From: CADEEN01 sp963816315
GTDB taxonomy: Bacteria > Pseudomonadota > Gammaproteobacteria > Burkholderiales > Burkholderiaceae_C
NCBI GenBank assembly: GCA_963816315.1
Contig: CAWFJZ010000020.1
Location: forward strand, 124,001 to 188,000
Direction of reading: 5' to 3'
Length of the DNA: 64,000 bases
Under the pieces are notes generated by a model. That model worked only from the letters and a program-made list of their open reading frames with translations, did not search any database and had not been told where the DNA came from. Position numbers and translations under genes: made by a program. Positions 1 through 9,379 of the stretch are shown here, one piece after another (the stretch's first letter is position 1; each line of letters opens with the position of its first letter).

Positions 1-1252
1 TCGCCGGCACGTCTTGCGCCGTCATGCGCAGCGCACCGTCGCGGTGGCCCGGGAACGCCGCGCGCAGCACGCGCCCCGGCAGCTCGCCGCGCACCGCCTG
101 CCACGCTGCGTCTTCGCCGCACCACCAAGTGGGCAGCGACGGCAGCGCCAGTTCTTCACCGAGCAACTTGCGGCCGATGGCGGGCAGAAAGCCTTGCACC
201 GCGCTCGATTCGAGAAAGCCGCTGCCCAGCGCATTGGCCATGACGACGTTGCCGGCGCGCGCAACCTGCACCAGCCCGGCAACGCCGAGCGCCGAGTCGG
301 GGCGCAGTTCGAGCGGGTCGCAGTAGTCGTCGTCGAGGCGGCGGATGACGCCGTGCACCGGCTCCAGGCCTTCGACCGTGCGCAGGAACAAACGATCGCC
401 GCGCGCGGTGAGGTCGGCGCCTTCGACCAGCGACAAGCCGAGGTAGCGCGCCAGGTACGCGTGCTCGAAGTAGGTCTCGCTGTACGGGCCGGGCGTGAGC
501 AAGGCGATGCGCGGCAGGTGGCCGTCGCCCAGGCGCGCGGCAACGTCGGCCGCCTGCTGCTGCACCGTGTCGAGCAGGCGGCGGTAGCTGCTGGCGATGT
601 GCTGCACGCGCAGCTCGCGGAAAGCCTCGGGGTACAGGCGCGAGACGATCAGCCGGTTGTGCAACACATAGCCGAGGCCGGACGGCGACTGCGTGCGCTG
701 CGAGACCACCCACCAGCGGCCATCGACGCCGCGCGCGACGTCGAACGCGGCAATGTGCAGGTGCATGCCGCCGGCCGGCGTGACGCCGTGCACCGGCCGC
801 AGGTAGCCGCTGTGGCGAAAGACCAGCGCCGGCGGCAGCAGCGCATCGTGCAGCAGGCGCTGCGGGCCGTAGAGGTCGGCCAGCATGCGCGACAGCAGTT
901 GCGCGCGCTGGATCACGCCGCGCTCGATCTGCGCCCAGTCGGCGGCTTCGACGATCAGCGGCAGCGCTTCGAGCGACCAGGCGCGCGCGGACGTTCCCGG
1001 CGCGGTCTGCTCGTGCAGGTTGTGCGTGACGCCATCGGCGCGGATCTGCTGCGCGATCGCAGCGCGGTGGCGGGCGAACATCGCCGCGGCGCCGTCGTCG
1101 CGCAACGCCGGCGTGGCGGCGACGAAGCGCTGCCAGGTCGGACGCATCGCGCCCGACGGCTCGCGCAACTCGTCCCAACACGGATCGCCGGCTTCTTGCG
1201 CCGCGAAAGCGAAGGCCGGCGCGTCAGGCGTTGGCTTGGGCAGGCTGGACAC
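1..1252 (-). CDS. Circularly permuted ATP-grasp protein (DUF404/DUF407 group), partial
   Basis: The frame is open from a GTG at 1252 to the left edge, so about 416 N-terminal residues are present and the C-terminus lies outside the window. Blocks typical of circularly permuted type-2 ATP-grasp proteins are visible: GLGYVLHNR (about residue 190), LTPGPYSETYFEH (about 250), DDDYCDPLEL (about 307) and GNVVMANALGSGFLES (about 332-347). Members are predicted carboxylate-amine ligases and often carry a C-terminal alpha-E domain, which would be off the edge here. The start lies 30 bases after the stop of the transglutaminase/DUF2126 gene and in the same strand, so the two probably form one operon. 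The family is known to travel with transglutaminase-like proteins. The substrate is unknown. The start codon is a judgement: no ATG lies between the upstream stop and this GTG. Confidence 0.85.
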   Translation of the reverse strand, partial: MSSLPKPTPDAPAFAFAAQEAGDPCWDELREPSGAMRPTWQRFVAATPALRDDGAAAMFARHRAAIAQQIRADGVTHNLHEQTAPGTSARAWSLEALPLIVEAADWAQIERGVIQRAQLLSRMLADLYGPQRLLHDALLPPALVFRHSGYLRPVHGVTPAGGMHLHIAAFDVARGVDGRWWVVSQRTQSPSGLGYVLHNRLIVSRLYPEAFRELRVQHIASSYRRLLDTVQQQAADVAARLGDGHLPRIALLTPGPYSETYFEHAYLARYLGLSLVEGADLTARGDRLFLRTVEGLEPVHGVIRRLDDDYCDPLELRPDSALGVAGLVQVARAGNVVMANALGSGFLESSAVQGFLPAIGRKLLGEELALPSLPTWWCGEDAAWQAVRGELPGRVLRAAFPGHRDGALRMTAQDVPA

Positions 1253-1282
1253 GGCGCTCGCGTGGTGGTGAAGCGCCTGACC

Positions 1283-4200
1283 TTAGCCGAGCCGCAGATC
1301 CAGAGTGAACGGGAATTCCCGGCTCGGCGCGGCGCTGCCCACGACCATCCGCCCCGGCGTGTGGCCGAGCGACTCGAAGCGCGCCAGGCGCCGGCTCTCG
1401 GCCTCGTAGGCGTTGACCGGCAGCGTCGCCTCGTTGCGGCCGCCCGGGTGCTCGACGTGATAGCGGCAGCCGCCGAGAGAGCGTTCGCTCCAGCGATCGA
1501 CGACGTCGAAGGTCAGCGGCGCGTGCACTCCTATCGTCGGGTGCAGCGCCGACGGCGGCTGCCAGGCGCGATAGCGCACGCCGCAGACGAACTCGCCGAC
1601 GCGGCCGGTGGGCTGCAGCGGCAGCACGCGGCCGTTGACGGTGATCGGCGTGGCGGTTGCCGTTGAGGCCCGTGGCCTTGACTTCGAGGCGTTCGAGCGA
1701 CGCATCGACATAACGCGCCGTGCCGCCGGCGGTGTTTTCTTCGCCCATCACGTTCCACGGTTCGAGCGCACTGCGCAGCGCGACCTCGATGCCCTGCACC
1801 TTGACTTCGCCGATGCGCGGAAAGCGGAACTCGAAGTGCGGCGCGAACCACTCGCGGTCGAAGGCGAAGCCGGCGCGCTGCAGATCGGCGATGACGTCGT
1901 CGAAATCCAGGCGCACGAAGGTCGGCAGCAGAAAGCGGTCGTGCACGCCGGTGCCCCAGCGCGTGAGGCGCGTCTCGCCGCCGCCACCGCCGCGATACGG
2001 CGTGCGCCAGAACCAGGCCACGAGCGCGCGCATCAGCAACTGTTGCGCCAGGCTCATGCGCGCGTGCGGCGGCATCTCGAAGGCACGCAACTCGAGCAAG
2101 CCGAGGCGGCCGGTGGCGCTGTCGGGCGAATACAGCTTGTCGATGCAGAACTCGGCGCGGTGGGTGTTGCCGGTGACGTCGATCAACAGATGGCGCAGCG
2201 TGCGGTCGATCAGCCACGGCGTGACGGTCTTGTGCAGGCCGAGCTGGCGCTCGATCTCCTTCAGCGCGATCTCGACTTCATAGACCTGGTCGTTGCGCGC
2301 CTCGTCGAAGCGCGGGTGCTGGCTCGTCGGGCCGATGAACTGGCCCGAGAACAGATACGACAGGCTGGGGTGGTTGTGCCAGTAGGTCAGCAGGCTGGCC
2401 AGCAGATCGGGCCGGCGCAGGAACGGGCTGTCGGCCGGCGTGGCGCCGCCGAGCACGAAGTGGTTGCCGCCGCCCGTGCCGCCGTGGTGGCCATCGACCA
2501 TGAACTTCTCTGCGGCCAGGCGCGTCTGGTGCGCGGCCTCGTAGAGGAACTCGGTGTGATCGACGAGCTCCTTCCAGTTGTGCGCCGGGTGGATGTTGAC
2601 TTCGATCACGCCGGGGTCGGGCGTGACGGCCAGCGTCTTCAGCCGCGGGTCGCGCGGCGGCGGATAGCCTTCGAGCACGATCGGCATCTTCAACTCGGCC
2701 GCGGTGGCTTCGATGGCGGTCAGCAGCGCGAGGTAGTCCTCGAGTTCGACCAGCGGCGGCATGAAGACGTAGAGCAGGCCGCGCTTGTCTTTGGTGGCGA
2801 GTTCGGCCTCGGGTCCGTTGGCGCGGTTCGGGTCGCGCACCTCGACGCAGAGGGCTGTGCGGATGACGCTGGCGTCGCTGACGAAGCGCTCGGGCGTTGT
2901 GCTGGCGCGCGCCGGGGTGGGGGTGTTGGCAGACTGCATGCGCAACTCCACAGGCGAAGCCAGCGGCGCCCGCGGCGCAAACGGATCCTGCTCGAACACG
3001 TACGGGTAGTCGCCCTTGCGCACCCACGGCAGCGAGTCCAGCGGCAGGCGCCAGCCCATCGGCGAATCGCCGGGCAGCAGGTGCAGGCGATCGCCGCGCA
3101 CTTTCCATGCGCCGGAGAGCCAGCGCGGCCCGGCCGGCGAGTCAGCCCGCCCCAGCGGCAGGACGAACCCGACAACCTGCTTCAAGCCCTGATCGAAGAC
3201 GCGCTTCAAACGCGCGCGCTCCATCTCGTCGTCGAGCCGCGAGTCGAACGGATCGACGTTCAGCGGCAGTTTGCGTTCGCGCCACAGGTAGTAATAGACA
3301 TCCTCGAACGCCGGCTGCGCATGGCTCGGATCGACGCCGAGCTTGGCGGTCAGCGTGTGCATGAAGCGCTCGGCGTCGTTGCTGGTGCAACTGCAGCGGC
3401 GTGCGCTCGTCGGCGAACAGCGCAGCGTCGCTCCAGCACGTCTGGCCATCGGCGCGCCAGGCCACGGTCAGCGCCCAGCGCGGCAGTTGCTCGCCGGGGT
3501 ACCACTTGCCCTGGCCGAAGTGCAGGAAACCGCCGGCGCCATAGCGTTCGCGCAGCTTCAGCGTCAGGCCTTGGGCCAGGCCGCGCTTGGTCGGCCCCAG
3601 CGCATCGGTGTTCCACTCGGCGCCTTCGCGGTCGTCGATGGAGACGAACGTCGGCTCGCCGCCCATCGTCAGGCGCACGTCGCCGGCGACGAGCTGTTGG
3701 TCCACCGTGTCGCCGAGCGCGCGTGATGGCGCGCCATTGATCGTCGCTGTACGGCTGCGTGACGCGCGGCGACTCGTGGATGCGAGTCACCGCCATGTGG
3801 TGTTCGAACGTGACCTCGCTGTCGTCCACCGCGCCGCTGACCGGCGCGGCGCTGCCGGGCTCGGGCGTGCAGGCCACCGGGATGTGGCCCTCGCCGGCCA
3901 TCAATCCCGACGTCGGATCGAGGCCGATCCAGCCGGCACCGGGCAGATAGACCTCGCACCAGGCGTGCAGGTCGGTGAAGTCGGTCTCCGTGCCGGACGG
4001 GCCGTCGAGCGCCTTGACGTCGGCCTTCAACTGGATCAGGTAGCCGGAGACGAAGCGCGCCGCCAGGCCGAGGTGGCGCAGCAGTTGCACCATCAGCCAG
4101 CCGCTGTCGCGGCAAGACCCGCTGGCGTTGACGAGCGTGACCTCGGGCGCCTGCACGCCCGGCTCCATGCGGATCAGGTAGCGGATATCGCGTTGCAGGC

Positions 4201-4651
4201 GCTGATTGAGACCGACGAGGAAATCGATCGTGCGCTGCGGTTTGAGATCGATGCTGGCCAGCAGCGCCGCAAAGCGCGGTGTGGCTTCCTGCTTGACGAG
4301 GTACGGCGCCAACTCGGCGAGCGCGTCGGCCGAATAGCGAAAGGGAAAACTCTCCGCCTCGGGCTCGAGAAAGAAGTCGAACGGGTTATAGACCGCCATC
4401 TCGGCCACCAGATCGACGCTGACCTCGAAGCTCGTCGTCTTTTCGGGGAAGACCAGCCGCGCCAGGTAGTTGCCGAACGGATCTTGCTGCCAGTTGATGA
4501 AGTGCGTGGCCGGCTCGATGCGCAGCGAGTACGACAGGATCGGCGTGCGGCAATGCGGCGCCGGACGCAGCCGCACCACCTGGGGCGACAGCGTCACGTG
4601 GCGGTCGTAGCGGTAGCGGGTGATGTGGTTCAGCGCAACGTGGATGGCCAA
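1283..4651 (-). CDS. Transglutaminase-like / DUF2126 fusion protein, with three frameshifts
   Basis: About 1121 residues once three one-base insertions (near 3728, 3392 and 1655) are removed, which is the usual size of this family. The N-terminal third is a bacterial transglutaminase-like domain: beta-strand region TRYRYDRHVTLSPQVVRLRP, then the predicted catalytic Cys in GSCRDSGWL (about 181), His in TDLHAWCEVY (about 227) and Asp in GLDPTSG (about 245). The rest is DUF2126, with VRLTMGGEPTFVSIDD at its beginning and KFMVDGHHGGTGGGNH in the middle. The start is a TTG at 4651 with GGGAG upstream; it overlaps the end of comEC by 22 bases. The following gene is a circularly permuted ATP-grasp protein. 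Known family context suggests a peptide ligation or cleavage role; this is inference. The frameshifts look like sequence errors. Confidence 0.85.
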
Positions 4652-7113
4652 GACACAGTCTCCCGGGTGTTGATGTCGCTCCCGACGGGAGCAACTTCCA
4701 GGCCATGATGCCAGTAACGACGCGATCTCTCGCGCTCGCAAACGCCGGCGCCATCCGCGGTGCGATCGCCGGGTGCGCTCCAGGCGCCGCAGCCGACGGT
4801 GTCGAGGAAGGCGATGCCGCGCTCGCCGTAACGCGCCGCCACCGTGGGCGCCGGATGGCCGTAGCGGTTGCGGTAGCCGGACTGCACCAGCGCCACGCGC
4901 GGCGCCACGGCATCGAGGAAGGCCGGCGACGACGAGGTCTTGCTGCCGTGGTGCGGCACCAGCAGCACGTCGCTCTTCAAGGCCGCGGGCTGCTCGCGCA
5001 CCAGGCGCGCCTCCTGCTCGGCTTCGAGATCGCCGGTGAGCAGCACGCGCCGCCCTTGGGCGTCGGTGACGGCGAGCACGCAGCTCATCGTGTTCGGTTT
5101 GGCGTCGCTGCGCGCGTAGTCGGCGGCTTGCGGATGCAGCACGTCGAAGCGCACGCCGTCCCATTGCCACGACTGCCCGGCCTCGCAGCGCTGCTGTTGC
5201 TTCGCTTGAGCGCGCAGCGGATGCGAGGCCTCGATCGACGACGACAGCGCGGCGACGTCGAATGCCGACATCACCGCTGCCGCGCCGCCGACATGGTCGC
5301 TGTCGCGGTGGCTCAGCATCAGCAGGTCCAGGCGCTGCACGCCGAACGCGCGCAGCAACGGCACCAGCACGCGCGAGCCGGCGTCGCTGTCGGGCGTGTA
5401 CTGCGCGCCGGCGTCGTGCAGCAGCGCATGCGTGCGCGTGCGCACAAGGATCGCGCTGCCCTGGCCGACGTCGGCCACGGTGACGGCCATCGCGCCGTCA
5501 GCAGGGCGATCGATCGGCGGCGCGAACAGCGGCAGCATCAGCGGCAGCGCCAGCGCGCGAACGCGCCACGGCAGGCGCATCACCAGCAGCGCCGCACCGA
5601 GCAGCGCCGCGCACTGCATCCACCACGGCGCGGCCGCCGCCGTCCACACCGCCGCCGGCAGTGCGGCCAGGCTTTGCAGAAATTGGGTCAAGCCCTGCAC
5701 GCACGCGCCGGCCAGCGTCCACAACGGCGGCGCCAGCGCGCCCGCCAGCGCCAGCGGCGTGATGAGGAAGGTGATCAGCGGAATGGCGACGAGGTTGGCG
5801 ACGAAGCCGATCAGCGACACCTGCTGAAAGAAGACCAGCGTCAGCGGCGCCAGACCGACGGTGGCCACCGCTTGCGTGCGCAAGCCGCTGCGCAGCGCGC
5901 GCCACAGCGCGGCGGCGCTCCACACCGGCCCTGCGTGGCCGCGTGGCGTGGTGTCTTCCATCGGCGTTGCCGCCATCAACAGACCCACCGCCGCAAACGA
6001 CAACCAGAACCCGGGTTGCAGCAAGGCCCAGGGATCGATCGCCGCAACGACCGCGGCCACAACCAGCAGCACCAGCGGCCACGGCCAGCGCACGCCGAGT
6101 TGCGCCAGCAGCGCAGCGCTGGCCAGCATCCACAGCGTGCGTTGGGCCGGCACGCCCCAGCCCGACAACAGCGCGTAGCCCGTCGCGGCGGCAAGGCCAC
6201 CCCAGCGCGCCGCAGTTGCCGCCGGCAGCCACAGCGTCGCGCGCGCACTCATGCGCCAGAGGCGCGAGATCAGCGCCGCGGCGAGCCAGGCGAACATCGT
6301 CACGTGCAGGCCGCTGATGCTGACCAGATGCGCGATGCCGGTCGTGCGAAAAACATCCCAGTCGGCGCGCTCGATGGCGGCCTGGTCGCCGACGGCAAGT
6401 GCGGCCAGCACGCCGGCGGCGCGCGCATCGGGCACGCGCGCAAAGATCGCGTCGCGCACCTGCTGGCGCAGGCGCTCGACCGGCGCGCCGGCACGCGCCT
6501 GCAACAGTTGTGCGGCGTCGCGCTCGGTGGCGCGCACGGCGCCGCTGGCGCGCAGGCCCTGCTCGAACATCCACAGCTCGTGGTCGAAGCCATGCGGATT
6601 GACGCTGCCATGCGGCTGCTTCAAGCGCACGACGAAGCGCCAGCGCTGGCCGGCGGCGATCTGCTCGTAAGGCGCGAACATCAGCACTTCGTCCTGCCAG
6701 CCGCCGTACCAGCCGAGCAAGATGCGCGACGGCACCTGCACGCGCCGGCGTTGCAGCGTCGCGCTGTCGATGTCGAAGACGAAGCGCACACCCTCCGGCA
6801 AGTGCCGCGGCAGTTGCGCCACGATGCCGGTGACGACGAGGTCGCGGCCTTCGAGCGCAGCGGGCAAGTCATCGGCCAGGCGCGCTGCGGCACGCAAGCC
6901 CACGCCGGCGAACGACAGCGCGAGCACGCCGATGACGGCAGCGCTCCAATGCCAGCGCCACGCGCCCATGAACGCCAGCACCGCCGCGGCGATCAGCGCC
7001 GCATACGCGCCCACGGACCACAACGCCGGCTGCTGCAACTGCAAGGCCGCACCGCCGATCAACGCCAGCGCGCACGCCGCCAGCCGCAGCCCCGTGTTGC
7101 CCTCTCCCGTCAT
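4630..7113 (-). CDS. comEC: DNA internalisation-related competence protein ComEC/Rec2
   Basis: Inner-membrane channel for uptake of single-stranded DNA during natural transformation. The 827-residue protein has N-terminal membrane segments, an OB-like region (DLVVTGIVAQLP), the Competence-domain hallmark HLVSISGLHVTMF near residue 261, a long run of hydrophobic helices, and a C-terminal metallo-beta-lactamase-like domain with SHRDSDHVGG (about 598) and VPHHGSKTSS. All expected domains are present and the frame is intact. I chose ATG 7113 (MTGEGNTG), because the alternative ATG at 7164 would run into the divergent RidA-family gene starting at 7157. The 3' end overlaps the transglutaminase gene by 22 bases, so the genes downstream may be cotranscribed. 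Confidence 0.93.
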   Translation of the reverse strand: MTGEGNTGLRLAACALALIGGAALQLQQPALWSVGAYAALIAAAVLAFMGAWRWHWSAAVIGVLALSFAGVGLRAAARLADDLPAALEGRDLVVTGIVAQLPRHLPEGVRFVFDIDSATLQRRRVQVPSRILLGWYGGWQDEVLMFAPYEQIAAGQRWRFVVRLKQPHGSVNPHGFDHELWMFEQGLRASGAVRATERDAAQLLQARAGAPVERLRQQVRDAIFARVPDARAAGVLAALAVGDQAAIERADWDVFRTTGIAHLVSISGLHVTMFAWLAAALISRLWRMSARATLWLPAATAARWGGLAAATGYALLSGWGVPAQRTLWMLASAALLAQLGVRWPWPLVLLVVAAVVAAIDPWALLQPGFWLSFAAVGLLMAATPMEDTTPRGHAGPVWSAAALWRALRSGLRTQAVATVGLAPLTLVFFQQVSLIGFVANLVAIPLITFLITPLALAGALAPPLWTLAGACVQGLTQFLQSLAALPAAVWTAAAAPWWMQCAALLGAALLVMRLPWRVRALALPLMLPLFAPPIDRPADGAMAVTVADVGQGSAILVRTRTHALLHDAGAQYTPDSDAGSRVLVPLLRAFGVQRLDLLMLSHRDSDHVGGAAAVMSAFDVAALSSSIEASHPLRAQAKQQQRCEAGQSWQWDGVRFDVLHPQAADYARSDAKPNTMSCVLAVTDAQGRRVLLTGDLEAEQEARLVREQPAALKSDVLLVPHHGSKTSSSPAFLDAVAPRVALVQSGYRNRYGHPAPTVAARYGERGIAFLDTVGCGAWSAPGDRTADGAGVCERERSRRYWHHGLEVAPVGSDINTRETVSWPSTLR

Positions 7114-7156
7114 GAGCCCAGTGTAGGATCGCCGGGCACTCTGTCTTGCCCATGTC

Positions 7157-7621
7157 ATGACCACACCTGCTCAACGCCTGCAAGCCCTCGGCATCACGCT
7201 GCCACCGCTGTCCGTGCCCGCTGCCGCCTATGTGCCCTTCGTGCGCACGGGCAAGCTCGTCTTCGTCTCCGGCCACATCGCGAGGCAAGACGGCAAGCCC
7301 TGGGTCGGCCAGCTCGGCCTGACGATGACCACCGCCGAAGGCCAGGCCGCGGCGCGCGCGATCGCGATCGACCTCATGGGCACATTGCAAGCGGCGGTCG
7401 GCGACTTGGCGAACGTCAAACGCATCGTCAAGGTGATGAGCCTGGTCAACAGCACGCCGACCTTCACCGAACAGCATCTCGTCACCAACGGCTGTTCGCA
7501 ACTGCTCGGCGAGATCTTCGGCCCCGAAGTCGGCGCGCATGCGCGCAGCGCTTTCGGCGTGGCGCAGATCCCGATGGGCGCCTGCGTGGAGATCGAGCTG
7601 ATCGCCGAAGTGGCGGAATGA
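7157..7621 (+). CDS. RidA/YjgF/YER057c family protein
   Basis: A 154-residue member of the RidA family, small trimeric proteins that hydrolyse reactive enamine/imine intermediates from amino-acid metabolism or have related deaminase roles. Typical blocks are LVFVSGHIARQDGK, the subunit-interface region VKRIVKVMSLVNST, and the C-terminal ARSAFGVAQIPMGACVEIE, whose Arg corresponds to the conserved substrate-carboxylate-binding Arg. The longer form, with about 20 residues before the core, resembles the YjgH-like branch more than canonical RidA, so no symbol is given. It is divergent from comEC with only 43 bases between the chosen starts, and its TGA overlaps the ATG of dsbB, so the two are translationally coupled. 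Confidence 0.9.
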   Translation: MTTPAQRLQALGITLPPLSVPAAAYVPFVRTGKLVFVSGHIARQDGKPWVGQLGLTMTTAEGQAAARAIAIDLMGTLQAAVGDLANVKRIVKVMSLVNSTPTFTEQHLVTNGCSQLLGEIFGPEVGAHARSAFGVAQIPMGACVEIELIAEVAE

Positions 7622-8103
7622 CGCGCGCGGGTTGGTTGCTGGCGATCGCGACGCTGTGCTTCGCCGCCGTCGGCGCGGCGCTGGTGACGCAGCATGGGTA
7701 CGACATGCAGCCCTGCCCTTGGTGCGTGCTGCAGCGGCTGATCTTCGTCGTCATCGGCATCGTCGCGCTGCTCGGCCTGGCCTGGCGCTCGGCGCTCGGG
7801 CATCGCGTGCTGCCGTTGGTGCTGCTGCTGTTGTCGGGCAGCGGCATCGCCGCGGCGCTGTGGCAGCACTTCGTGGCCAAGGCCAGCGCCTCGTGCAATC
7901 TGACGCTGGCCGATCGCATCGTCAGCGGGCTGCAACTCGACGCGCTGCTGCCGAGCGTCTTTCAGGCCACCGCCAGTTGCGCCGAAGCCGCCGTCGATCT
8001 GCTGCGCCTGCCCTACGAGTTCTGGAGCCTGGCGCTGTTCATCGCCATCGAGTCGGTGGCGGTGTGGCTGCTGGTGCGCGGCAGGCCTTCGCCGGCCCGT
8101 TGA
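7618..8103 (+). CDS. dsbB: Disulfide bond formation protein B
   Basis: Inner-membrane quinone reductase that reoxidises periplasmic DsbA. The 161 residues hold four predicted transmembrane helices, the first periplasmic cysteine pair in QPCPWCVLQR (about 31-36), and the second pair as separate cysteines in SASCNLT and TASCAEA. Arg after the first pair (VLQR) matches the quinone-site Arg of the family. The ATG overlaps the upstream RidA-family stop (ATGA). Length and topology are normal for the short DsbB form of betaproteobacteria. No dsbA is visible nearby. Confidence 0.95.
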   Translation: MTRAGWLLAIATLCFAAVGAALVTQHGYDMQPCPWCVLQRLIFVVIGIVALLGLAWRSALGHRVLPLVLLLLSGSGIAAALWQHFVAKASASCNLTLADRIVSGLQLDALLPSVFQATASCAEAAVDLLRLPYEFWSLALFIAIESVAVWLLVRGRPSPAR

Positions 8104-8128
8104 ACGGCACCGCATCGCGGTCGCTGGC

Positions 8129-8199
8129 TATACTAGATTTTCCTGTTTCTAGTATAACTCCAGGCCAAGTTATACTAGTCACAACAACATTCTAGTATA
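8129..8199. repeat. Four-copy TATACTAG inverted-repeat array
   Basis: Four copies of an 11-base unit G(C/T)TATACTAG(A/T) lie in alternating orientation: forward core 8129-8136, reverse core 8149-8156, forward 8171-8178, reverse 8192-8199. Successive starts are 20, 22 and 21 bases apart, about two helical turns. The block is strikingly AT-rich for this genome and ends 10 bases before the ATG of the nucleotidyltransferase gene. Each forward copy contains TATACT, close to a -10 hexamer. It looks like a multi-dimer operator or promoter region. No terminator-like T run is present. Confidence 0.8.
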
Positions 8200-8209
8200 G
8201 CCATCGCCC

Positions 8210-9262
8210 ATGCCCCCGCTGTACACCGAACTCGCCCTTTCCACCCAGACCGCCTACGCCCAATTGCTCGACGCCGCGCTCGGCGCCGAACTCGTGCGCT
8301 CGGTGGCCGACCTGCCAGGCTCCTTCAACGCCAAGACCGTCAAGGGCCGCACCTACTGGTACTTCCAGTACACAGAACCGTCGGGCAAGTTGCGCCAGGT
8401 CTATGTCGGCCCGGACAACGACGCCGTGCAGCGCCTGATGCAGCGCCAGCGCGAAACCAGCGCGTCGCAGGCGCTCGGGCCGCTGGCGCGCTCTGCCCTG
8501 GCGCTGGGCTGCACGGCGCTTCTTCCGCGGCACTACCGCGTGATCCGCCGCTTGGCCGACTACGGCTTCTTCCACGCCGGCGGCCTGCTCATCGGCACGC
8601 ATGCCTTCCTCGCCTACGGCAACATGCTCGGCCTGCGTTGGGGCGGCCAGGAGCGCACGCAGGACATCGACTTTGCGCACGCCGGCAAAGCGTTGGCGCT
8701 GGTGCTGCCGAACGACGTGCAGGTCAAGACCAATGAAGCCATCGAATCGCTCGCCATGGGCTTCCTGCCGGTGACCGGTCTGTCCGGCAAAAGCGGCGGC
8801 ACGTACCTGATCCCGGCCGAGCCCGAGTTCCGGCTCGACTTCCTGACGCCGCTGCATCGTGGCGGTGACACGCCGTACGTGCATCCTCAACTCAACATCA
8901 CGCTGCAGCCGTTGCCGTTCATGGAGTACTCGCTCGAGCGCTTCGAGCAGGCGGTGTTGTTCAGCAACGAAGGCACGGTGCTGGTCAACGTGCCGAGCCC
9001 TGAGCGCTATGCATTGCACAAGCTGGTGGTGTATGGCGAGCGCAGCGGCACCTTCCGCGCCAAGTCGAGCAAGGATCTCGCGCAAGCCGCCTGCCTGGCC
9101 GCGTACCTGTGGGACCACCGCCGCGAAGCGCTGGCCGAAGCGCTGCAAGACCTGCTGTCGCGCGGCAAGGGTTGGGTGGCGCGCTTCAAACAAGGCGCCG
9201 CGGCCCTGCACAAGGCCTACCCCGACATCGAGGTGAGCGCGCGGCTGGCCAGCGCCGTCTGA
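8210..9262 (+). CDS. Nucleotidyltransferase-fold protein, GSU2403 (NTP_transf_8) type
   Basis: A 350-residue soluble protein. An N-terminal region of about 90 residues (YWYFQYTEPSGKLRQVYVGP) is followed by a minimal nucleotidyltransferase fold: AGGLLIGTHAFLAYGNMLG (about 125-143) and the metal-binding ERTQDIDFAHAG (about 150), then a third acidic strand in PEFRLDFLTP (about 205). This order matches the uncharacterised GSU2403 family. The acidic DID and RLD residues appear intact, so it may be catalytic. It is transcribed alone behind the four-copy TATACTAG array; no HEPN, winged-helix or antitoxin partner is adjacent. Function is unknown. Relation to AbiEii-like toxins is possible but not shown. 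Confidence 0.8.
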   Translation: MPPLYTELALSTQTAYAQLLDAALGAELVRSVADLPGSFNAKTVKGRTYWYFQYTEPSGKLRQVYVGPDNDAVQRLMQRQRETSASQALGPLARSALALGCTALLPRHYRVIRRLADYGFFHAGGLLIGTHAFLAYGNMLGLRWGGQERTQDIDFAHAGKALALVLPNDVQVKTNEAIESLAMGFLPVTGLSGKSGGTYLIPAEPEFRLDFLTPLHRGGDTPYVHPQLNITLQPLPFMEYSLERFEQAVLFSNEGTVLVNVPSPERYALHKLVVYGERSGTFRAKSSKDLAQAACLAAYLWDHRREALAEALQDLLSRGKGWVARFKQGAAALHKAYPDIEVSARLASAV

Positions 9263-9379
9263 GCGCCACGCCACTTCACGCAGCTTTACAAGACGGAAAC
9301 GACCGCACGGTGAGCGCAGCCGCAACCCGCGGCGTTGTCAGCGCACGGCCCTCTTTCACACGGGCCGCATGGAGCTTCG

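Noticed and set aside
14..1666. A 550-residue plus-strand frame at the left edge.
   Set aside because: The opposite strand reads as the circularly permuted ATP-grasp protein with family motifs, so this is an antisense shadow.
4705..8103. A 1132-residue open frame on the plus strand antisense to comEC.
   Set aside because: High GC makes long stop-free antisense frames common. The composition is Arg/Gln/Ala-rich with no domains, and only its last part (dsbB frame, from 7618) is a real gene.
8192..9325. Long minus-strand frame opposite the nucleotidyltransferase.
   Set aside because: No motifs, Arg/Gln-rich; the plus-strand frame has clear nucleotidyltransferase blocks and an upstream control region.
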